This document shows, in pieces, positions 17,231-26,046 of a stretch of DNA of 64,000 nt. The stretch's first letter is position 1. Every line of letters begins with the position of its first letter. The position numbers and the translations under genes were made by a program. Source of the DNA: JBQTHP01 sp052389755. GTDB lineage: Bacteria > Pseudomonadota > Gammaproteobacteria > Steroidobacterales > Steroidobacteraceae. Under the pieces are notes generated by a model. That model worked only from the letters and a program-made list of their open reading frames with translations. It did no database searches and was not told the origin of the DNA. The stretch lies in contig JBQTHP010000099.1 of NCBI GenBank assembly GCA_052389755.1, positions 6,581 to 70,580 on the forward strand, in the 5' to 3' direction.

Positions 17231-18259
17231 ATGATCACGCTCGTCGACGAACCGGGCGCGTCAGACTGGGATCACTTCGTCGACGATACGCCGGACGCAT
17301 CTGCTTACCATCGCTACGGATGGCGGCGCGTCATTCGAAGCGTCTTCGGCCACGAAACGTTCTATTTCGCGGCGCGCAGTGCCGCGGGAGGCATGGTCGG
17401 GGTGTTGCCGCTCGTCCGGCTTCGCAGCGTGATGTTCGGCGATTTTCTGGTCTCGCTGCCGTACTTCAACTACGGCGGCGCGCTGGCTCAGTCGGCCGAC
17501 GTCCGGACGCGGTTGCTCGACGCCGCGACGGATTTCGCGCGCCGCCTGCGCGTAAGCCACCTGGAGCTGCGTCACCGCTGCGCCGAGCCGGAGGGGTGGC
17601 CGGTGCGCACCGACAAGGTATCGATGCTGCTCCGCCTTCCGGAAACGCCGGAGCAGCTCTGGAAGAACCTCACCTCGAAGCTGCGCGCCCAGATCAAGCG
17701 GCCGCTGCGCGAGGGCGCGGCCTGCGCATTCGGACGGGCAGAACTGCTCGACGAGTTCTATGGTGTGTTCGCCGAGAACATGCGCGATCTCGGTACTCCC
17801 GTGTATCCGCAGTCTTTCTTCCGTGCGATGCTTGCGGAGCTTCCCGAAGCTACGGCGCTCGCAGTCGTGCGCCTCGGAGGGCGAGCGGTAGCGGCAGCGT
17901 TCATGCTCCGGCATCGCCACACGATGGAGATCCCGTGGGCCGCATCGCTGCGGCGGACCAACAGCCTCGGAGTGAACGTGCATCTGTACTGGAAGCTGCT
18001 CGAGCATGCCACGGCCAGTCGGCTCGCCGTATTCGACTTCGGCCGCTCGAGCCGCGACAGCGGCGCGTACCGGTTCAAGCGTCAATGGGGCGCGCAACCG
18101 GAACAACTCTACTGGCACTACTGGCTGCGCGATGGGAAGACCGTTCCGGGTCTCAGCCCCGCAAATCCGAAATATCGCGCTGCCATCGCGGCATGGCGGC
18201 GTTTGCCGCTTCCGGTCGCCAACTGGCTCGGGCCTCGCATCGTCAAGAATCTGCCCTGA
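17231..18259 (+). CDS. FemAB-family XrtA/PEP-CTERM-associated protein
   Basis: The 342-residue GNAT-fold protein resembles FemAB peptidyltransferases. Evidence is the paired acyltransferase halves, the segment FGDFLVSLPYFNYGG and the C-terminal block FDFGRSSRDSGAYRFKRQWG. The XrtA-linked subfamily (TIGR03019) has these features. It probably transfers an aminoacyl or acyl group to a cell-envelope or polysaccharide acceptor; the substrate is unknown. The ATG at 17231 gives the canonical N-terminus; an in-frame upstream reading to 17135 is inside the previous gene. Its stop overlaps the next start by one base (TGATG). Confidence 0.9.
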   Translation: MITLVDEPGASDWDHFVDDTPDASAYHRYGWRRVIRSVFGHETFYFAARSAAGGMVGVLPLVRLRSVMFGDFLVSLPYFNYGGALAQSADVRTRLLDAATDFARRLRVSHLELRHRCAEPEGWPVRTDKVSMLLRLPETPEQLWKNLTSKLRAQIKRPLREGAACAFGRAELLDEFYGVFAENMRDLGTPVYPQSFFRAMLAELPEATALAVVRLGGRAVAAAFMLRHRHTMEIPWAASLRRTNSLGVNVHLYWKLLEHATASRLAVFDFGRSSRDSGAYRFKRQWGAQPEQLYWHYWLRDGKTVPGLSPANPKYRAAIAAWRRLPLPVANWLGPRIVKNLP

Positions 18260-20193
18260 TGTGCGGAATCGTCGGACTCACATTCGCTGAAGGCGAGCTC
18301 GGTGCTTCCGTCGAGGCAGTCCGCCGCATGTCGGGTTCGATCGTGCATCGCGGTCCGGACGACGAGGGCGTGTACTCCGGCGAGGGCGTGGTGCTCGGCA
18401 TGCGCCGCCTTTCCATCATCGATCTTGCGGGCGGGCATCAGCCGATCGCAAACGAAGACGAGACCGTGTGGGTGGTGTGCAACGGCGAGATCTACAACTT
18501 TCGCGAGTTGCGGGCCGAGCTCCGGCGCGCCGGTCATCGCTTTCGGACGGGCAGCGACGTCGAGGTGCTCGTGCACCTGTACGAGGAGCACGGCGATCGT
18601 TTCCTGGACAAGGTATCCGGCATGTTCGCGTTGGCGCTGTGGGACGTCAGGCGACGGCAGCTGACGCTCGCGCGGGACCGGCTCGGCATCAAACCGCTCT
18701 ACTACACCGAATCGCAGGGACGGTTCGGCTTCGCGTCCGAAGTGAAGGCGCTGCTCACCGTGCCCGGCGTGCGCGCGAGCATCGACCGCCAGGGTCTGCG
18801 CGATCACCTCGCGCTCGGCTATGCCGTCGCGCCTGTAACGATCTTCGCTGGCATCCGCAAGCTGCCGCCGGCGACGAAGCTCGTCTGGACGCCGTCGGGA
18901 TGGCGTACCACCGTCTACTGGGCGCCGCCCGATCGGACGGACGAGCAGCTCGAGGAAGCGGACTGCATCGAGCTCATTCGGGCCGAGCTCCGGCGCGTGG
19001 TCACGGAGCACATGGTGAGCGACGTGCCGATCGGCGCGTTCCTGAGCGGCGGCATCGACTCGAGCGCCGTCGTCGCTCTCATGGCCGAGCGCAGCGACCG
19101 GCCGGTGAACACCTATTCCATCGGATACGGCGGCGACGCCTCGGCCAGCTATTACAACGAGCTGCCGTATGCGAGCCAGGTCGCGCGGCAATTCGCGACA
19201 CTTCATAACGAGATCGTGGTGCATCCGGACGCTTCGGCGCTGTTGCCGAAGCTGCTGTGGCATGTGGAGGAGCCGTTGAGTGACAGCGCCACGGCAACGA
19301 CGTATCTCGTCTCCGACCTCGCTGCCAGACACGTGAAAGTGATCCTCTCCGGCGTCGGCGGCGACGAGCTCTTCGCCGGCTACACGCGATATCTCGGCGA
19401 TCATTACACGCGCCGTTACCGGCAGCTGCCAGGCTGGCTGCGCCGGCACGTCATCACTCGCATCGCGCGCGCTCTTCCGAGCGGCCGGCACAGCCGCGTC
19501 ATGGATCTGTCGCGCTACGCGAGAAAGTTCGTCGGTGCGAGCGAGCTCGGATGGCGCGAGCAGTACCGCCGGTTCATGGAGATTCAGACGCGCGATCAGC
19601 TGGCTGTCCTGCTCACCGACGCACCAGACGTTCCCGATGGCCTCGATCGCGTCCTGTCGGAGGAGACCGGTGCTGACCCGCTCCTGCGGCTGCTGCGCGT
19701 CGATGCGCGCACGCAGCTCGCCGAGGATCTGCTGCTGCTCACTGACAAGATGACAATGGCGCGTTCCATCGAATGCCGCGTACCGTTCCTCGATCACCGC
19801 CTGGTCGAGGCCGCGGCACGGATCCCGGCGCGACTGAAGCTGCGGCGCGGTGAGCTGAAATACGTGCTGAAGCGGGCGCTCACGGGCATTCTCCCGGATA
19901 CGATCCTCGAGCGAGGCAAGCGCGGTTTCGGTGCACCGATCGGCGCCTGGTTCAAGGCCGATCTCAGACCGCTGCGAGACACGCTGCTGAGCGAGGCTGC
20001 GGTCGAGCGGCGCGGACTGCTCGCGTGGCCGGCGGTGCACGAGCTGCTCGAAGCGCACGATGCGAGTCGCGAGGACTACACGGACCTGATCCTCACGCTC
20101 GTCAATCTCGAGATCTGGTGCCGCATGTTCCTCGACGGCCAGAGCGCGGACGATGTCGGTCACGAGCTTGCCGAGCAGACTCTCGCGGCTTGA
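18259..20193 (+). CDS. XrtA-system amidotransferase, asparagine synthase family (copy 1)
   Basis: The 644-residue two-domain enzyme starts MCGIVGLTF with the catalytic Cys2 of the class II glutaminase domain, followed by HRGPDDEG and NGEIYNFRELR. The C-terminal ATP-pyrophosphatase domain has the PPi loop SGGIDSSAVV. It is predicted to move glutamine-derived ammonia to a carboxyl group, most likely on a sugar or aminoacyl residue of the exopolysaccharide. Length is normal. Start and stop are translationally coupled to FemAB (TGATG) and to xrtA (41-base overlap). Compare the copies at 22857, 28279 and 58937. Confidence 0.92.
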   Translation: MCGIVGLTFAEGELGASVEAVRRMSGSIVHRGPDDEGVYSGEGVVLGMRRLSIIDLAGGHQPIANEDETVWVVCNGEIYNFRELRAELRRAGHRFRTGSDVEVLVHLYEEHGDRFLDKVSGMFALALWDVRRRQLTLARDRLGIKPLYYTESQGRFGFASEVKALLTVPGVRASIDRQGLRDHLALGYAVAPVTIFAGIRKLPPATKLVWTPSGWRTTVYWAPPDRTDEQLEEADCIELIRAELRRVVTEHMVSDVPIGAFLSGGIDSSAVVALMAERSDRPVNTYSIGYGGDASASYYNELPYASQVARQFATLHNEIVVHPDASALLPKLLWHVEEPLSDSATATTYLVSDLAARHVKVILSGVGGDELFAGYTRYLGDHYTRRYRQLPGWLRRHVITRIARALPSGRHSRVMDLSRYARKFVGASELGWREQYRRFMEIQTRDQLAVLLTDAPDVPDGLDRVLSEETGADPLLRLLRVDARTQLAEDLLLLTDKMTMARSIECRVPFLDHRLVEAAARIPARLKLRRGELKYVLKRALTGILPDTILERGKRGFGAPIGAWFKADLRPLRDTLLSEAAVERRGLLAWPAVHELLEAHDASREDYTDLILTLVNLEIWCRMFLDGQSADDVGHELAEQTLAA

Positions 20194-21691
20194 GGCGCTC
20201 CGGGCGGCCGTGAGCATCGGGCGCGGTGCGCGCGTGTGGCTCGCCGTGGCCGGACTCGCGGCGCTCGTCGTGGCCATATACAGCGAGAGCTTTCTCGCCA
20301 TCGTGAAGCTGTGGACGCTGAGCGCCTACGCTCACTGCTTTCTCGTGTTTCCGATCGCGTTCTATCTGCTGTGGCGCCGCCGCCAGGCGCTGGCCGCGAT
20401 CGCGATCGAGCCGAGCTGGCCAGGGCTCGCTCTCGTGTGTGGCCTGGCTGTCGCCTGGTTCGTGGGGCGCGCGATCGCATTGCAGGCGCTGGAGCACGCC
20501 GCCGCGATCGCTGCGATTCCCGCGATGGTGCTCGCGGTAATGGGCACGCGCTTCCTGCGCGCAGCGCTGTTGCCGATGGTATTCCTGTTGCTGGCCGCTC
20601 CGGTCGGCGAGTTTCTCATTCCCGTTCTGATGGAAGTGACGGCGGCCATCGCGAGCTTGCTCCTCGGTGTCGTCGGCATCCCCGTGTATCGCGAGGGCAT
20701 GTTCATCAGTCTGCCGGGCGGAGACTTCGAAGTCGCCGAGGTCTGCTCGGGATTGAAGTACCTGCTCGCCAGCCTGCCGCTCGCGTTGCTGTTTGCGTCG
20801 TGGGCCTATCGCCGGACGCTCCATCGCGTGGTGTTCGTCGCCGTCACGGTAGGTGTGTTCATCGTGGGCAATGGCCTGCGGGCGTTCATCGTGATGATCG
20901 TCGCCTCCGGGTCGGACCTGCGCTATTTCGCGGGCCAGGATCACGTCGTCTTCGGAAACGTGTTGTTCGTCGCGCTGCTCGCGCTCGTCTGCTGGGTGGG
21001 CTGGAAATACGCCGATCCGCCCGAGGCAGCGAAAGCGATCGGTCCAGCGGACTCGCACGCAGGAAGCGCCGTGCGCTCGATCGCGGTCGCGGCCGCGGCG
21101 GCCGCGAGCCTCTCGGTCGGTTCCGCCGCCCATGCCTGGCGCGTGCCGGTGGCAGGGCCGGCCCCGACCGCGCCGCGGCTGCCGGCGCTCACCGGCTGCA
21201 CCGGTCCCGGCGAATGGGCCGCCGACTGGACGCCGGTGCTGCTCGGAGCAAGTCTACAGACGCGGGCCACGTATCGCTGCGGCGAGATAGAAGTCCACAT
21301 GCTGGTCGCTGCCTACCGCGGCACGAACCAGGGCCACGAGCTGGCGAGCAACGCCAATGTGCTCGTGCCTCAGGCGTGGTCCAGCAGCGGCTCGCGCGCG
21401 GACGCGCAGCTTGATCTCGGCGCAGACCGCACCCTGCTCATGAATGAAATTGCCATCGCTCGGTCCAGCCGTGCACTCTTCGCGTGGTACTGGTACAGCG
21501 TGAACGACGAGCCGACCCGTACGCCCCGCGGAGTGAAAGTGCGCGAAGCGCTGGGGGCGATCTTCCTGAAGCCCACCGTCTCCAGAGCGTACCTCGTCGC
21601 GGCCACTGGCCCTGCGGATCGCATCGAGGCGCTGCGCGGTCCGGTGATCGACCTTGCTCGAGAGGTCTGGCACGCACGGGAGGCGCGATGA
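20153..21691 (+). CDS. xrtA: Exosortase A fused to an EpsI-type domain
   Basis: The 512-residue inner-membrane transpeptidase-like protease recognises PEP-CTERM signals. The N-terminal part (to about 290) holds about eight transmembrane helices. Catalytic residues are visible as Cys198 in EVCSGLKYLLAS, Arg243 in GNGLRAF and His264 in GQDHVVFG. A periplasmic EpsI-like domain (about 330-512) follows, as is common for XrtA. It overlaps the preceding gene by 41 bases and the following glycosyltransferase by four (ATGA). Candidate substrates in this window are the PEP-CTERM proteins at 1 and 1380. Confidence 0.95.
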   Translation: MSVTSLPSRLSRLEALRAAVSIGRGARVWLAVAGLAALVVAIYSESFLAIVKLWTLSAYAHCFLVFPIAFYLLWRRRQALAAIAIEPSWPGLALVCGLAVAWFVGRAIALQALEHAAAIAAIPAMVLAVMGTRFLRAALLPMVFLLLAAPVGEFLIPVLMEVTAAIASLLLGVVGIPVYREGMFISLPGGDFEVAEVCSGLKYLLASLPLALLFASWAYRRTLHRVVFVAVTVGVFIVGNGLRAFIVMIVASGSDLRYFAGQDHVVFGNVLFVALLALVCWVGWKYADPPEAAKAIGPADSHAGSAVRSIAVAAAAAASLSVGSAAHAWRVPVAGPAPTAPRLPALTGCTGPGEWAADWTPVLLGASLQTRATYRCGEIEVHMLVAAYRGTNQGHELASNANVLVPQAWSSSGSRADAQLDLGADRTLLMNEIAIARSSRALFAWYWYSVNDEPTRTPRGVKVREALGAIFLKPTVSRAYLVAATGPADRIEALRGPVIDLAREVWHAREAR

Positions 21692-22857
21692 GGGCGGTCG
21701 TCGCGCGATCCGTGGATCCCCGCCCGCTGATCGTCCACGTGGTGTTTCGGTTCGACTACGGCGGCCTCGAAAATGGAGTGGTGAATCTCGTGAACGGCCT
21801 GCCGGAGAACGCGTTTCGTCACGTGATCGTGGCGCTTTCACAGGCGTCTGGCTTCGCGAACCGCATCTGGAGCACGGGCGTGCAAGTACACGAACTGAAC
21901 AAACGGCCGGGTCACGACCCTGCCGCCTACCTCCGGCTGTTTCGCCTGCTGAAATCCCTTCGCCCGGCCATCGTTCACACTCGCAATCTCGGTACGCTGG
22001 AGGGCGCGCTGGTCGCGCGGCTCGCCGGTGCGCCATGCCGTATCCATGGAGAACACGGCTGGGACGTGCACGACGTGGACGGCGCGAGCCGCCGCTATCG
22101 CGCGATGCGCAAGCTCATCAATCCGGTGATCGACCGATTCGTGGCCGTATCGCGCGAGCTCGAGAGGTGGTTGACGGGAACCGTCGGCATATCGCCGAGC
22201 AAGGTCGTTCGAATCTGCAACGGAGTCGACACGGCGCGGTTCACGCCTGCCGGCACCGCGCGGGACGCTCTTCGTTTCGGGCGGTTTCCGCGCGAAAGCC
22301 TCGTGGTCGGCAGCGTGACGCGTTTCAGCGAGATCAAGGATCCCCTCAATCTGGTGCGAGCCTTCATCGCGGCGCGCGGAGATCCGGAGGGTGGTGCGCT
22401 GCGGCTCGTCATGGTCGGCGACGGCCCGTTGAAGCCTCAGGCGGAGCGTCTCCTGCGCGATGCGGGCGCCGCCGATGCCGCGTGGCTGCCCGGTAGCCGC
22501 GACGACGTGCCCGAGATGATGCGTGCCATGGACGTGTTCGTGCTGAGCTCCCGTCGCGAGGGAATCTCCAATACGATTCTCGAGGCCATGGCGTCGGGAT
22601 TACCGGTGGTTGCGACGGCCACCGGCGGTAATCCCGAGCTCGTACTCGATGGTGTGACGGGGCAGCTCGTGCCTCCGTCGGAGCCGGCGGCGCTCGCGCG
22701 AGCGCTGGTCGCTTATGCCTGCAGCGCCACGGCACGCGCGGCGCACGGTCGTGCTGCGCGCGCGCGCGCGGAACGCGAGTACTCGCTCGGCCGCATGGTG
22801 GCCGACTACGAGGCGCTCTATCGGGAACACTGCGTCACGACGGGAGAGGCGGCCTGA
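21688..22857 (+). CDS. TIGR03088-type XrtA-system glycosyltransferase (GT4)
   Basis: The 389-residue GT-B enzyme has the N-terminal block VVFRFDYGGLENGVVNLVN, the middle motif VGDGPLKPQ, and the nucleotide-sugar site DVFVLSSRREGISNTILEAMASGLPVVAT with the E-x7-E pattern. These features match the XrtA-linked glycosyltransferase of this position. It adds one sugar of the repeat unit at the cytosolic face. It starts in the ATGA overlap with xrtA and ends in the TGATG overlap with the next amidotransferase. Confidence 0.9.
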   Translation: MRAVVARSVDPRPLIVHVVFRFDYGGLENGVVNLVNGLPENAFRHVIVALSQASGFANRIWSTGVQVHELNKRPGHDPAAYLRLFRLLKSLRPAIVHTRNLGTLEGALVARLAGAPCRIHGEHGWDVHDVDGASRRYRAMRKLINPVIDRFVAVSRELERWLTGTVGISPSKVVRICNGVDTARFTPAGTARDALRFGRFPRESLVVGSVTRFSEIKDPLNLVRAFIAARGDPEGGALRLVMVGDGPLKPQAERLLRDAGAADAAWLPGSRDDVPEMMRAMDVFVLSSRREGISNTILEAMASGLPVVATATGGNPELVLDGVTGQLVPPSEPAALARALVAYACSATARAAHGRAARARAEREYSLGRMVADYEALYREHCVTTGEAA

Positions 22858-24803
22858 TGTGCGGCATCACGGGTATCGTCGACCTACTCGATCAGCGCCC
22901 GGTGGATGAGCGCGTTCTGAGGGCGATGAACGCCTCGTTGAGCCACCGCGGCCCGGACGGCGACGGCTTTCACATCGAGCCGGGGGTCGGCTTCGGACAT
23001 CGCAGGCTCTCGATCATAGACCTCGAAGGTGGCAAGCAGCCGCTCTATAACGAAGACGGAAGCGTCGTCGTCACGTTCAATGGCGAGATCTTCAACTTCA
23101 TGGAGATCGAGAGAGAGTTGCGGCACCGGGGACACGTCTTTCGCACGCGGTGCGACACGGAAGTGATCGTTCACGCGTGGGAGGAATGGGGCGAGAGTTG
23201 CCTGCAGCGATTCAACGGCATGTTCGCCTTCGCGGTATGGGATCGACGCCAGAAAGCCCTGTTCATCGCGCGCGATCGTCTCGGCGTGAAGCCGCTGCAC
23301 TATGCCGTGCTGCCCGACGGCCGCCTGGTTTTCGCATCGGAGCTCAAGGCAGTTGTCGCGCATCCCCAGGTCTCCCTCGGCATAGATCCTCAGGCCATAG
23401 AGGAGTACTTCGCCTTCGGCTACGTTCCGGATCCGAAGACGATCTATCACGCGGTCAGGAAACTCGAGCCGGGTGCGTACCTGAGCGTGCGGCGGGGAGC
23501 GGCGAAGATCGCTCCCGTGCGGTACTGGGACGTGCCGCTCTCGGGCAAGAAGCTTCCGGCGAGCCCGCCGTCGCACTGGGAGGCGGAGCTTCGCGAGCGG
23601 CTGCAGGAATCGGTTCGCAAGCGTCTCATCTCGGACGTGCCGCTGGGCGCCTTCCTTTCCGGAGGCATCGATTCGAGCGCGGTCGTGGCAATGATGCGCG
23701 AGATCGGAGCAAACCGGATTCTCACGTGCTCGATCGGTTTTCGGGAGCCGCAGTTCGACGAGTCGAGCTACGCCGAGATCGTCGCGCGCGCAAAGAACAC
23801 CGATCATGAGACCGAGATCGTCGAAGCCTCGGACTTTGGTCTGCTCGAACGGCTGGTGGACCTCTACGACGAGCCCTACGCCGACAGCTCCGCGATACCG
23901 ACCTATCGAGTCTGCCAGCTCGCTCGGCGCCACGTGACCGTGGCGCTCTCAGGTGACGGCGGTGATGAGACCTTCATCGGATACAGGCGGTACAAGCTCT
24001 TCGCGATGGAGCAGTCGGTGCGCGATCGACTTCCGGCATCAGTGAGGCGCGCCATCTTCACGCCGCTGGGACGCTGGTTTCCAAAGCTTGATTGGGCGCC
24101 GCGTTTCCTGCGCGCCAAGACGACATTCCAGGCGCTGGGGCGCGACACGATGGACGCCTACCTTCATGGCGTATCGGTCTGCTCCGACGAAGACCGCGCG
24201 GCTCTTTTCTCCGCCGGGTTCCGCCGAGACCTCCAGGGCTACGATGCGCGTGAGGTGTTCCGTCGTCACCTCGAGGGCAGATCGTTCGACGACCCGCTCT
24301 CGCTCGTACAATACCTCGACTTCAAGACCTATCTGCCGGGCGACATCCTGACGAAGGTCGATCGCGCGAGCATGGCTCACAGCCTCGAAGTGCGCACGCC
24401 GTTTCTCGACTACGAATTCATCGCGTGGGCTTCGCAGCTGCCCTCCAACGTCAAGCTGCGCGGTGGCGTGGGCAAGCACATTCTCAAGGAAGCGCTGCGG
24501 CCGCTTCTGCCCGCGGAGATCCTGTTTCGGTCGAAAATGGGTTTTGCCGTACCCATCGATGCGTGGTTCCGCGGATCACTCAAGTCCAGGGTCGCAGGCG
24601 CAATTCGGAGTCCGCACATGCGCGACTCCGGGATCTTCGATACGGATCACCTCGATCGTCTGCTCCGGGAGCACGCGAGTGGCCGGCGCAACCACAGTAT
24701 GGTTCTGTGGGCGCTTCTGATGTTCGAGGGATTCATGCGCCGACAAACCGCGCCCGCCGCCCGCCTCGTCGAGACGATGCCACCGGCGGCAGTGGCCATC
24801 TGA
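22857..24803 (+). CDS. XrtA-system amidotransferase, asparagine synthase family (copy 2)
   Basis: The 648-residue enzyme has an intact glutaminase domain (MCGITGIVD, catalytic Cys2; SHRGPDGDG; NGEIFNFMEIE) and a synthetase domain with SGGIDSSAVVAMM and SGDGGDETFIGYRRY. It fits the exosortase-A-associated amidotransferase family TIGR03108, which always accompanies xrtA. The substrate is presumed to be a carboxylated sugar or aminoacyl group in the EPS. It is coupled to the upstream glycosyltransferase by a one-base overlap. It is clearly a separate lineage from the copy at 18259: the linker region and the residues after each motif differ. Confidence 0.93.
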   Translation: MCGITGIVDLLDQRPVDERVLRAMNASLSHRGPDGDGFHIEPGVGFGHRRLSIIDLEGGKQPLYNEDGSVVVTFNGEIFNFMEIERELRHRGHVFRTRCDTEVIVHAWEEWGESCLQRFNGMFAFAVWDRRQKALFIARDRLGVKPLHYAVLPDGRLVFASELKAVVAHPQVSLGIDPQAIEEYFAFGYVPDPKTIYHAVRKLEPGAYLSVRRGAAKIAPVRYWDVPLSGKKLPASPPSHWEAELRERLQESVRKRLISDVPLGAFLSGGIDSSAVVAMMREIGANRILTCSIGFREPQFDESSYAEIVARAKNTDHETEIVEASDFGLLERLVDLYDEPYADSSAIPTYRVCQLARRHVTVALSGDGGDETFIGYRRYKLFAMEQSVRDRLPASVRRAIFTPLGRWFPKLDWAPRFLRAKTTFQALGRDTMDAYLHGVSVCSDEDRAALFSAGFRRDLQGYDAREVFRRHLEGRSFDDPLSLVQYLDFKTYLPGDILTKVDRASMAHSLEVRTPFLDYEFIAWASQLPSNVKLRGGVGKHILKEALRPLLPAEILFRSKMGFAVPIDAWFRGSLKSRVAGAIRSPHMRDSGIFDTDHLDRLLREHASGRRNHSMVLWALLMFEGFMRRQTAPAARLVETMPPAAVAI

Positions 24804-24815
24804 TCGCATCGACCC

Positions 24816-26030
24816 ATGGTGCGGGTGCTCACCTTTACCAATCTTTATCCCAATCCGGCGCAACCGCGGCATGGGATCTTCGTCGAGCATCGCCTTCGCA
24901 GGCTCGTTGCGACCGGCGGGGTATCGACGAGCGTCGTCTCGCCCGTTCCGTGGTTTCCGCTCAGGCGTGGTCCATTCAGCCGCTTCCGAACCACTGCGGA
25001 AGTCCCCGCGACAGATGAGCGCTACGGCATCCGCATCTGGCATCCGCGCTTTCCGGTCGTGCCCGGATTCAGCGCATGGATCAATCCTCTGTCGATGGCT
25101 TTGAGCGCTCTACCGACGGTGCTCCGCGTGCGGCGCGAGCACGGAGACTTCGATCTGGTCGATGCTCAGTTCGTATACCCGGACGGCATCGCTGGCGCGC
25201 TCATCGGTGGCTGGCTGGGTAAGCCCGTAGTGATCACGGCACGAGGCTCGGACATCAACGCGGGCGGCCGCAATCGTGTCGTTCGCGCGTGGATCCGATG
25301 GGCGGCTGCCCGCTGTTCGGGCTTCGTCGCCGTGTCGACAGCGTTGAGCGTCGCGTTGGTCGAGATCGGCGTTCCCGGGCAGCGTGTCACGGTAGTGCGC
25401 AACGGCGTAGATCTGGAGTTGTTCCGGCGCCGAGACCGCGAGCTTGTGAGAGCAAGGCTGGGCATCTCCGGGCCGGCGTGGCTATGCGTGGGCAACCTGG
25501 TCGCAGAGAAGGGCCACGAGATCGTGATCGAGGCGCTGGCCGGGCTGAAGAATGAACGACTTATCGTGATCGGATCAGGTCCGCTGGCCGCCGATCTGCA
25601 GAAGTTGGCGCAGAGCAGGGGGGTCGCCGAACGGATTACCTGGATCGCGCACGTGCCTCAGGAATCGCTTCCCGCCTACTACGCGGCCGCGGACGTGACG
25701 GTGCTTGCTTCGAGCCGCGAGGGGATGCCAAACGTGCTGCTCGAGAGTCTCGCCTGCGGAACACCCGTGATTGCTTCCGCCGTGGGTGGAATTCCGGAGA
25801 TAGTTGGCTCGCCCGAGGCGGGCGGATTGATGGACCATAGATCGCCGGGATCGCTCCTCGACGCGTACCGCCGGCTGCGCGAGGCGCCGCCGGCGGCCGA
25901 AGCCGTCCGCGCATATGCGGAGAAATTCGGATGGGATGAGCCCGTCATGCGTCAGCTGCGCCTGTTCGAATCGGTCGTCGCGTCAGCGCCGGCCTCCCGC
26001 GACGGCGCGCATCGCGCGTCCGAGTATTGA
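24816..26030 (+). CDS. Glycosyltransferase family 4
   Basis: The 404-residue GT-B enzyme begins with FTNLYPNPAQPRHGIFVEHR, a motif typical of a GT4 branch common in XrtA loci. It has ITARGSDIN, VVRNGVDLELF and the donor site VTVLASSREGMPNVLLESLACGTPVIAS. It adds a sugar during repeat-unit assembly; donor and acceptor are not predictable. It starts 12 bases after the amidotransferase and is followed by the next glycosyltransferase after 16 bases. Confidence 0.9.
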   Translation: MVRVLTFTNLYPNPAQPRHGIFVEHRLRRLVATGGVSTSVVSPVPWFPLRRGPFSRFRTTAEVPATDERYGIRIWHPRFPVVPGFSAWINPLSMALSALPTVLRVRREHGDFDLVDAQFVYPDGIAGALIGGWLGKPVVITARGSDINAGGRNRVVRAWIRWAAARCSGFVAVSTALSVALVEIGVPGQRVTVVRNGVDLELFRRRDRELVRARLGISGPAWLCVGNLVAEKGHEIVIEALAGLKNERLIVIGSGPLAADLQKLAQSRGVAERITWIAHVPQESLPAYYAAADVTVLASSREGMPNVLLESLACGTPVIASAVGGIPEIVGSPEAGGLMDHRSPGSLLDAYRRLREAPPAAEAVRAYAEKFGWDEPVMRQLRLFESVVASAPASRDGAHRASEY

Positions 26031-26046
26031 TCGCCTCTGCTTGCCC

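Noticed and set aside
17320..18258. In-frame upstream extension of the first amidotransferase
   Set aside because: It lies in another frame of the FemAB gene; the enzyme needs its MCG start so that Cys2 becomes the N-terminal nucleophile.
18118..20301. 727-codon open frame on the minus strand
   Set aside because: Arginine/alanine-rich antisense shadow of the amidotransferase, caused by high GC content.
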